From Lysobacterales bacterium CG02_land_8_20_14_3_00_62_12 (GTDB lineage: Bacteria; Pseudomonadota; Gammaproteobacteria; Xanthomonadales; Ahniellaceae), in NCBI GenBank assembly GCA_002785585.1, contig PEUI01000159.1, positions 1,134 through 11,599 of the forward strand: DNA of 10,466 nt. Reading direction: 5' to 3'. Below are positions 6,372 through 10,466 of this stretch, in pieces. Numbering within the stretch: the stretch's first letter is position 1; the number at the start of each line of letters is the position of its first letter. The notes beneath the pieces are model-generated. The model saw nothing but the letters and a program-made list of their open reading frames with translations. It made no database searches and was not told where the DNA came from. Position numbers and translations under genes: made by a program.

Positions 6372-6941
6372 TTATGGAGATGGCGTTACCCGCCTGGCAA
6401 TCACTCGCTGGATGATTTCTTCCACGCCAAACCGCACTTTTGCCGGAATCTGTCCAGCCGGGTAGAAGTCTTCGATCAGCGCCAATGCCTCGCCGACCTG
6501 CTTGAGCTGGAGGATTTCGGCCAGTGCCTCAATGTCCGGCACGTCGTTGCCGGCACCGAGTCCGCCGGTCCGCATCGCCATGGCCTTCATTGCGAATAGG
6601 TATTCCGGCGTGGGCACATACAGGCGCAGACCGCCCTGACCGCTGCCCTGGAACTGCCCCACCGCCTGCAGCTTCTCGTGCGCCGAAAGGAATCCCTTGA
6701 CACCGTCGTTCAGCCAATCCGGAGGCCAACCGTAATCGGCCGCAACCTCGGCAACCACCCGGCGCAGGAACGCCGGGTCGCCAGACACCACCGCGTCGAC
6801 GTCGCGGGTCGCTTGGCGCAGGTCAAAGGTGATGGCCAGTGCGGCACCACCATAAATCGCGAGATCGACGACCACGCCAGCCCGACGGGCTTCCTGGTCG
6901 ATTCGATCCAATCCGCGGAGGATGTCGATCTTGCTCAACAT
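6372..6941 (-). CDS. Nucleotidyltransferase-fold protein (DUF6036-like), possible TA or defence component
   Basis: This 189-aa protein shows a minimal nucleotidyltransferase pattern: DLAIYGGAALAITF (26-39) followed by ATRDVDAVVS (44-53). The GG and the D47/D49 pair match the GS/GG-x(9-12)-DxD metal site of the polymerase-beta-like fold. The later LFAMKAMAMR and DVPDIEALAEILQL (133-146) resemble the second half of DUF6036 and AbiEii-like proteins. Some relatives act as TA components that modify tRNA or proteins with nucleotides, but DUF6036 itself is poorly characterised. The gene starts at ATG 6941, 4 nt after the stop of the 147-aa gene, so the two form one transcription unit. It ends 10 nt before the asnB start. 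The family call comes from recognising motifs and was not checked by a search. Confidence 0.7.
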   Translation of the reverse strand: MLSKIDILRGLDRIDQEARRAGVVVDLAIYGGAALAITFDLRQATRDVDAVVSGDPAFLRRVVAEVAADYGWPPDWLNDGVKGFLSAHEKLQAVGQFQGSGQGGLRLYVPTPEYLFAMKAMAMRTGGLGAGNDVPDIEALAEILQLKQVGEALALIEDFYPAGQIPAKVRFGVEEIIQRVIARRVTPSP

Positions 6942-6945
6942 TGGA

Positions 6946-7389
6946 TCAGGCGCTCAAAACTTTTTCCGGTGGGGTGCGCCGCCGCGGCCGATAGAGGGGA
7001 TCGAAATCGACGAAGATCATCCGGCGCCTGAACGCCGGTGGGCTTTCGACCAGCAGTCGCGCCTTCAACGATTCCAGGCCGCAGGGGAAGAAGGGACGTT
7101 TGAGGAAACGCTCGGGTGCATCGACCCAGGTCGGCGCCGGAAGCCCATCGCCCTGGGCCAGATGCTCGGCGACCGCTGCCAGGTAGGCATCGGTCCGCGA
7201 TTGTCCGGTGAGCACCGGGGCATCCCGCAACATTCCCTGACGTTGCGCGGATTCGTCGCAGACATAAAAGGTGTCCAGAAACTCGCGCAGATAGGCATCC
7301 AGTACCCCGGGGTCACTGGCCCACTCGACCACCTCCGCCAGCGAATGGGGTCGGCGGGTCAAAGCTGGATGATGGTCGGTGGATTTCAT
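6946..7389 (-). CDS. Uncharacterised protein paired with the nucleotidyltransferase
   Basis: This is a 147-aa protein of unknown function. It begins MKSTDHHPALTRRPHSLAEVVEWASDPGVLDAYLREFLDTFYV, apparently mostly helical. It has a middle segment DAYLAAVAEHLAQ (67-79) and ends with WVDAPERFLKRPFF and LKARLLVESPPAFRRRMIFVDFDPLYRPRR (108-137). The ESPPAFRRRxIFV ending resembles proteins I recall encoded next to DUF6036 nucleotidyltransferases, some fused to a helix-turn-helix domain; here no HTH is visible. The frame continues to 7593, but the extra 68 codons translate repeat copy (iv). The ATG at 7389 follows an AAGG with short spacing and starts the conserved-looking sequence. With only 4 nt to the next gene, the pair looks like an antitoxin-toxin style module, which is inference. 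Confidence 0.6.
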   Translation of the reverse strand: MKSTDHHPALTRRPHSLAEVVEWASDPGVLDAYLREFLDTFYVCDESAQRQGMLRDAPVLTGQSRTDAYLAAVAEHLAQGDGLPAPTWVDAPERFLKRPFFPCGLESLKARLLVESPPAFRRRMIFVDFDPLYRPRRRTPPEKVLSA

Positions 7390-7466
7390 GGCGCCTTTTG
7401 AACACGCTGCACGGTAGGTGCGTCGATGGGACTGGCGAGGTCGGGATAAGTCGGCCGAAGGGCATC

Positions 7467-7575
7467 GTAGTCCGGATACGTGCGAACTACTTGCTACCTG
7501 CCCGATCGACCGAATATCCAGGATTGGTCTGCTCCGCAGCTGCAAGCCGCTGCGCTGTCTCCCGGCTATTTGCTT
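7467..7575. repeat. REP-like repeat, copy (iv), ending inside vapC remnant
   Basis: The stretch 7491-7570 aligns without gaps to 8021-8100, at a constant offset of 530 bp, with about 60 of 80 bases identical by hand count. The shared blocks include TTGCTACCTGCCC, GGATTG and the terminal GGCTATT. An arm GTAGTCCGGAT lies at 7467-7477 and a degenerate opposite arm (CCGCTGCGCTGTCTCCCGG) at 7547-7565. The copy lies between the 147-aa gene and the broken PIN toxin and supplies the toxin's premature stop (TAG, 7566-7568). Bases 7390-7466 hold nothing I can identify. Confidence 0.7.
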
Positions 7576-7721
7576 ACCATGCCCAGCGCACATGCGGATA
7601 ACGCTGAATCTTCTCGTCGGTCGCGTGTCAATGCGTGCTCAATGGCTGTCTTTGCCGACGGTTTGAGCAAGGCATCACCGTTAACCCACCAGATCAAGGC
7701 ATGGGTATCGAGTACGATCAA
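7566..7721 (-). pseudogene. vapC: Truncated VapC-like PIN-domain toxin
   Basis: Starting at TTG 7721, which overlaps the antitoxin stop as TTGA, the frame encodes (M)IVLDTHALIWWVNGDALLKPSAKTAIEHALTRDRREDSALSACALGMVSK and then TAG: 51 codons. MIVLDTHALIWWVxG is the classic start of Phd-partnered VapC toxins, with the first catalytic Asp at position 5. An intact PIN toxin is about 125-135 residues and has three more acidic residues, all missing here. Similarity seems already weakened in the ALSACALGMV part (family SAISxWEVAML), and the frame ends exactly where REP-like copy (iv) begins. The likely cause is insertion of, or recombination at, the repeat. The protein cannot be an active PIN nuclease. 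Confidence 0.72.
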
Positions 7722-7951
7722 ACCAGCGCATCCCAATCCGCTTCAGCCACTGGCTCGAACGGGCCGTCGTAGCGCAGGACCGAACCCTGCAACTGTTCGC
7801 GTCCGGCGTTTGCACTGCCAAGGTACTTGCGGACAATCAAGCTTGGGGTGCCGTGATCGGTCACGATGACCGGTTCACCGGTCAACTCGACACGACGGAA
7901 GATTTCCAGCGCATGCGCTTTGAATTTGGACTTCGAGACTTGGGTCATCAT
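7718..7951 (-). CDS. Phd/YefM-type antitoxin, now without an intact toxin
   Basis: This 77-aa protein starts MMTQVSKSKFKAHALEIFRRVELTGEPVIVTDHGTPSLIVRKY, the Phd/YefM N-terminal dimerisation and DNA-binding fold. It ends QLQGSVLRYDGPFEPVAEADWDALV, the tail that occupies the toxin groove in the subgroup paired with VapC-type PIN toxins. The reading frame is complete and undamaged although its toxin partner is truncated. The start is one of two adjacent ATGs at 7951 and 7948; no strong ribosome site separates them. It might persist as a repressor of its own promoter or as an anti-addiction factor against a related toxin elsewhere, but it may simply be decaying. Confidence 0.87.
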   Translation of the reverse strand: MMTQVSKSKFKAHALEIFRRVELTGEPVIVTDHGTPSLIVRKYLGSANAGREQLQGSVLRYDGPFEPVAEADWDALV

Positions 7952-8005
7952 GCGGGTCTCAGGTTCAATTGACGGTGGTAATCATAGCCGCGCCGCCACA
8001 ATGTC

Positions 8006-8106
8006 GCGCATCCGGACGACTTGCTACCTGCCCCATCGGCCGAACCTCCCGGATTGACCTGCTCTGCTGTTGAGAATCGCCGTGGTGCATCCGGGCTATT
8101 CGCTAC
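8006..8106. repeat. REP-like repeat, copy (v), overlapping dehydrogenase stop
   Basis: This copy parallels copy (iv) over 8021-8100. Its interior (CCCGGATTGACC ... CTGCTGTTGA, about 8048-8073) also matches the reverse complement of copy (i), so (i) and (v) belong to one family in opposite orientations. The outer arms GCGCATCCGGACGAC and GCATCCGGGCTATTCGCTAC face each other. The last bases contain the TAG stop (8103-8105) of the dehydrogenase gene. The short gap 7952-8005 has no other recognisable content apart from room for the antitoxin promoter. Confidence 0.72.
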
Positions 8107-9440
8107 AAGCGGTGATCGGACTGTTCCGGGGCGAGGATGTGTTTCAGGTCGAAGACCACGCCGCCTGCGCGCAGGAAACGCCGAACGCCGACGCCGCCGA
8201 GATCTCGAAATTGTTGGTGCGCCACCGCGATCAGCACGGCGTCGTAGTTTTTCAGTTGCGGTGCCGACAACAGTTCGATGGCGTACTCATGTCGGCAGGC
8301 GTTGGCATCGACCCAGGGATCGAATACATCGACCAGCGCCTGGCAGTCGGCGAGTGCGCGCACAATTTCGACGACCCGGGTATTGCGCAGGTCGGCGCAG
8401 TTTTCCTTGAAGGCGATGCCGAGCACCAAAATACGCGCGCCGATCAGGTTGATGTCGTGCTTGGCCAGCAACCCCAGCAACTGGCCGGTGACGTAGGCGC
8501 TCATGCCCTCGTTGATCTCACGGGCGGCGCGGATCAGCGTCGGCGCGGCAGCCACCGCCTCGGCCTTGTGAATCAAGTAATACGGATCGACGCCAATGCA
8601 ATGACCGCCGACCAAGCCCGGCCGCACCGGCATGAAGTTCCACTTGGTTTCGGCGGCGCGAAACACGGCTTCGGTATCGATGTCCATGCGCGCAAACATC
8701 ATCGCCAGTTCATTGGCAAAGGCAATGTTGATGTCGCGCTGGGTGTTCTCCACCGCTTTGGCGGCCTCGGCAACTTTGATGCTGGGGGCAAGGTGGGTGC
8801 CGGCAGTGATGATGCGACGATAGAGTTGATCGACCAACGTGGCCGCGGCTGGCGTAGAACCGGAAGTAATTTTGACGATATCGCCAATGCGCCGACTGCG
8901 ATCCCCCGGATTGATGCGCTCTGGCGAATAGCCAACGGTGAAATCCACATTGAAATGGAGCCCGGAGGCACGCGCCAACTCGGGGACGCAAACCTCTTCG
9001 GTGGCGCCGGGATAGACGGTGGATTCGTAGATCACCAGATCACCCGGCTTCAGCACGCTACCGACCGAGCGACTGGCGGCAAGCAAGGGTCGCAGGTCGG
9101 GCAACTTGTCCGCATCGACCGGCGTTGGCACGGCGATGATAAAAACCCGGCAATGCGCGATCTGCTCGGGCTGCTCGCAACATGCCAATCGCCGCAGCGC
9201 CAGCAATTCATCGCCAATCAGCTCGCCGGTAACATCCACACCTTGGCGCAGTTGCGCAATGCGCACCGGGTTGCTATCAAAACCGCAAACCGGAAAATGG
9301 CGCAGCAAAGCGGCAGCCAATGGCAGGCCAACATAACCCAGACCGATCACCGCGATCGCCAGCGAGGGGTCATCCACCGAAAACGCCAGCGACGCGGCAC
9401 GCGCCGAGTTAGGCAACGATGCAGCGGCGATCTCAGGCAC
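8103..9440 (-). CDS. tviB: UDP-N-acetylglucosamine 6-dehydrogenase-like (WbpA/TviB family)
   Basis: This 445-aa nucleotide-sugar dehydrogenase has the NAD site AVIGLGYVGLPLA (30-42), IIAVPTPVD (101-109), YESTVYPGATEEVCVPEL (138-155), GYSPERINPGD (170-180), and KVAEAAKAVENTQRDINIAFANELA (222-246). It also has the active-site segment PGLVGGHCIGVDPYYL (274-289), with catalytic Cys281, and GIAFKENCADLRNTR near the C-terminal UDP-binding domain. The GGHCIGVDPYYLxHKA form is typical of the WbpA/TviB group, which makes UDP-GlcNAc-uronate (or the GalNAc form) by two NAD-dependent oxidations of C6. UDP-glucose or UDP-ManNAc specificity is less likely but not excluded. The start is taken as GTG 9440, overlapping the regulator gene by 8 nt; it leaves a leader of about 20 residues before the fold, and a shorter start such as GTG at codon 22 is possible. 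Confidence 0.9.
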   Translation of the reverse strand: MPEIAAASLPNSARAASLAFSVDDPSLAIAVIGLGYVGLPLAAALLRHFPVCGFDSNPVRIAQLRQGVDVTGELIGDELLALRRLACCEQPEQIAHCRVFIIAVPTPVDADKLPDLRPLLAASRSVGSVLKPGDLVIYESTVYPGATEEVCVPELARASGLHFNVDFTVGYSPERINPGDRSRRIGDIVKITSGSTPAAATLVDQLYRRIITAGTHLAPSIKVAEAAKAVENTQRDINIAFANELAMMFARMDIDTEAVFRAAETKWNFMPVRPGLVGGHCIGVDPYYLIHKAEAVAAAPTLIRAAREINEGMSAYVTGQLLGLLAKHDINLIGARILVLGIAFKENCADLRNTRVVEIVRALADCQALVDVFDPWVDANACRHEYAIELLSAPQLKNYDAVLIAVAHQQFRDLGGVGVRRFLRAGGVVFDLKHILAPEQSDHRL

Positions 9441-9777
9441 GGGCGTTGCCCTCCAGACGGCGCGCTTCGGCTTCCAGACGCCGAATTTCGGCTTCCAGAT
9501 CGGCGTATTCGACGCGCTTGCGTTGCAGAAAAGCCAGCGTTGCGTGCGCCCGTTGACGAATGCCTCGTGGGGTCAGCGCATAGGCATAAGCGAGCTTGTT
9601 TTGACTGCTGCGAAAATTGCGTACTTTGACCCAGCCCTTGTCGATCAAGGCGCGCAGACAGTAGTGCGTCTTGCCGAGACTCAAGCCAAGTTCCGCCGAC
9701 AACGCGCGCTGACTGATCGCTGGATGGTGTTCAAGCAGCGACAACAAGCGCAAGCTGATTTCATCGCCGGCTTTCAT
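9433..9777 (-). CDS. MarR family EPS-associated transcriptional regulator
   Basis: This 114-aa protein has a winged-helix domain: ISLRLLSLLEHHPAISQRALSAELGLSLGKTHYCLRALIDKGWVKVRNFRSSQNKLAYAYALTPRGI (about residues 7-73). A coiled-coil C-terminus follows (RKRVEYADLEAEIRRLEAEARRLE). This matches the small MarR_EPS group (TIGR04176) found at the head of exopolysaccharide or O-antigen clusters. It presumably regulates this operon; the effector is unknown. The frame is open to 9861, but the added 28 residues translate the leader containing the ops element, so the ATG at 9777 is preferred although no strong ribosome site precedes it. It is the first gene after ops and overlaps the dehydrogenase gene by 8 nt. 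Confidence 0.87.
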   Translation of the reverse strand: MKAGDEISLRLLSLLEHHPAISQRALSAELGLSLGKTHYCLRALIDKGWVKVRNFRSSQNKLAYAYALTPRGIRQRAHATLAFLQRKRVEYADLEAEIRRLEAEARRLEGNARA

Positions 9778-9821
9778 AGTTGCGGACAATTGATCATCGC
9801 CGAATCCATGGTGTCCGACCC

Positions 9822-9832
9822 ACGCTACCGCC
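9822..9832 (-). promoter_or_regulatory. ops element (RfaH recruitment site)
   Basis: The minus strand reads GGCGGTAGCGT here, followed by G and preceded by another G. This is identical to the core of the ops/JUMPstart element through which RfaH loads onto paused RNA polymerase. It lies 44 nt before the MarR-type start and downstream of the RfaH-like gene, in the expected operon leader and in the same direction as transcription. It implies that the promoter lies between about 9833 and 9942. I could not pick a convincing -35/-10 pair there; GCATAAAT at about 9865-9872 is the most A+T-rich candidate. Confidence 0.82.
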
Positions 9833-9903
9833 CATCGACTGCGGGCAGGTCGCATGGCCATGAGATTTATGCTGGCGGTGCTCGTTCAAACTTTCACAAC
9901 GAC

Positions 9904-9920
9904 GGACCGCTGACCGGTCC
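9904..9920. other. Perfect hairpin next to a poly-A/T tract
   Basis: GGACCG-CTGAC-CGGTCC is a perfect 6-bp stem with a 5-nt loop. It is flanked at 9921-9940 by runs of 9, 3 and 6 A on the plus strand. In the direction of transcription (minus) the T-tract comes before the hairpin, so it is not a standard intrinsic terminator in either direction. It could be a protein-binding palindrome upstream of the operon promoter, with the A/T tract acting as an UP-like element. Confidence 0.45.
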
Positions 9921-9959
9921 AAAAAAAAACAAACAAAAAACACTAAGCGGAAACGGCTT
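9921..9959 (-). terminator. Weak candidate terminator after the RfaH-like gene
   Basis: On the minus strand the end of the antiterminator gene can form a short stem AAGC/GCTT (9945-9959, with one mismatch and one further inner G-C pair). It is followed by TGTTTTTTG and more T runs down to 9921. The U-rich tract is good but the stem is short and overlaps the coding end. It may give partial termination that separates this gene from the ops-led operon. Confidence 0.3.
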
Positions 9960-10466
9960 GCAGCTTGGTCCAATTCTCGGCGAAGCCGCCGGCGAGTTGC
10001 GATTTGGGCAGGACGACGCTGACTTGTTCGCCGAGGATTTCCATCAACAGGCGCACGCGCTCACGGCCGGAGGGGCACTGAAATACCGCGTGCAAACCTG
10101 CCAGCGGCCCGTCGGTGATTCGTACCGGGTCGCCGACCTTGAGCTGCGGCATATCCAGGGTTACGCATTGATCGGCCGGCATGCGCGCACGAATGTGGGC
10201 GATCACCAGATCCGGAATCAGCGCGTTGCGTTGGCCAAACCGAACCACACCGCAAACGCCGCGCGTGGAACGCACCGGCCCAAGCGTCCAGCCATCGGCC
10301 TGCGCATGGACAAACAGATAACGTGGAAACAAGGCCTCGACCGATTCGCGCATGCCGCGCAGCGTACGCCGCGAGTGCCGAGCCATCGGCAACAGACAGC
10401 TAAACCCCTGGCGCTGCAAATGCACCACCGCGAGCGCTTCCTGGCGCGGCTTGGTGAGCACAGCGA
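9943..10466 (-). CDS. rfaH: RfaH/NusG-family transcription antiterminator, start outside window
   Basis: This is a partial protein of 173 visible residues. The first visible residues AVLTKPRQEALAVVHLQRQGFSCLLPMAR match the NusG N-terminal domain (WYxxxTKPxxE...L..QGF..FLP), so the true start is a few codons beyond the right edge; the GTG at 10461 is internal. Further features, numbered from that GTG: ALFPRYLFVHAQ (43-54), RSTRGVCGVVRFG (64-76) as in RfaH, a KOW motif LKVGDPVRITDGPLAGLHAVF (107-127), and RVRLLMEILGEQVSVVLPKSQL (135-156). The STRGVxxxVRFG signature and the ops element just downstream support an RfaH-type specialised paralogue over housekeeping NusG. It would bind polymerase paused at ops and suppress Rho-dependent and intrinsic termination through the long polysaccharide operon. 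Confidence 0.87.
   Translation of the reverse strand, partial: AVLTKPRQEALAVVHLQRQGFSCLLPMARHSRRTLRGMRESVEALFPRYLFVHAQADGWTLGPVRSTRGVCGVVRFGQRNALIPDLVIAHIRARMPADQCVTLDMPQLKVGDPVRITDGPLAGLHAVFQCPSGRERVRLLMEILGEQVSVVLPKSQLAGGFAENWTKLQAVSA

Noticed and set aside
7390..7593. 68-residue extension of the 147-aa protein
   Set aside because: It translates repeat copy (iv) and the end of the vapC remnant; no family-like sequence appears before the ATG at 7389.
164..8106. CRISPR array
   Set aside because: The repeats are irregularly spaced by hundreds to thousands of bases, with genes between them and no short unique spacers.
8070..9629. Very long plus-strand open frame (519 codons) antisense to the dehydrogenase and regulator
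   Set aside because: It mirrors the codon structure of a well-supported minus-strand gene in GC-rich DNA, shows no domain signature and no ribosome site, and covers the stop-codon repeat.
9778..9861. N-terminal extension of the MarR-type regulator to an ATG at 9861
   Set aside because: The added residues translate the leader with the ops element and do not belong to the family, whose normal length fits the start at 9777.
9904..9930. Intrinsic terminator from the GGACCG/CGGTCC stem
   Set aside because: The adjacent tract is A on the strand where it follows the stem, and the T-tract precedes the stem on the transcribed strand, so the required stem-then-U order is absent in both directions.

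Overview
The window is GC-rich, densely coded DNA and every gene I accept lies on the minus strand, so transcription runs from the right edge to the left. It is part of a surface-polysaccharide (O-antigen or exopolysaccharide) locus. An RfaH/NusG-type antiterminator with an exact ops element, a MarR-type EPS-associated regulator and REP-like intergenic repeats suggest a gammaproteobacterium, perhaps of the Lysobacterales/Xanthomonadales. That placement is inference; no rRNA or housekeeping marker is present.

Polysaccharide genes, in order of transcription: RfaH-like antiterminator (9943-10466, runs off the right edge), an ops element in the leader (9822-9832), MarR_EPS-type regulator (9433-9777), UDP-N-acetylglucosamine 6-dehydrogenase-like enzyme (8103-9440), asparagine synthase-like amidotransferase (4565-6361), GT4 glycosyltransferase (3474-4568), GDP-mannose 4,6-dehydratase-like enzyme (2482-3477), and the first 46 codons of a Wzm-type ABC exporter permease (1-140). 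The antiterminator would bind RNA polymerase at ops so that it can read through the long operon. The sugar enzymes would make a uronic acid (possibly amidated) and a 6-deoxy-hexose precursor. The glycosyltransferase would add sugars and the ABC transporter would export the chain.

The operon is interrupted twice by accessory cargo. Between the dehydrogenase and asnB (6372-8102) lie a Phd-type antitoxin with a truncated PIN toxin and a two-gene module of unknown function (a 147-aa protein plus a nucleotidyltransferase-fold protein). Between the dehydratase and the exporter (141-2481) lie three apparently intact type II toxin-antitoxin (TA) pairs: MazEF-like, a RelE/ParE-type pair and HicBA. All four recognisable TA pairs have antitoxin first, toxin second, and a 4-nt NTGA stop/start overlap.

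At least five copies of one roughly 100-bp imperfect palindromic repeat (core GTAGCCCGGATGCAGCGCAG) lie at the edges of this cargo. Two of them contribute the stop codons of the dehydrogenase and (nearly) the dehydratase, and one ends where the PIN toxin is cut off. There is no rRNA, tRNA, CRISPR array, transposase or integrase. No gene-free stretch exceeds 300 bases.
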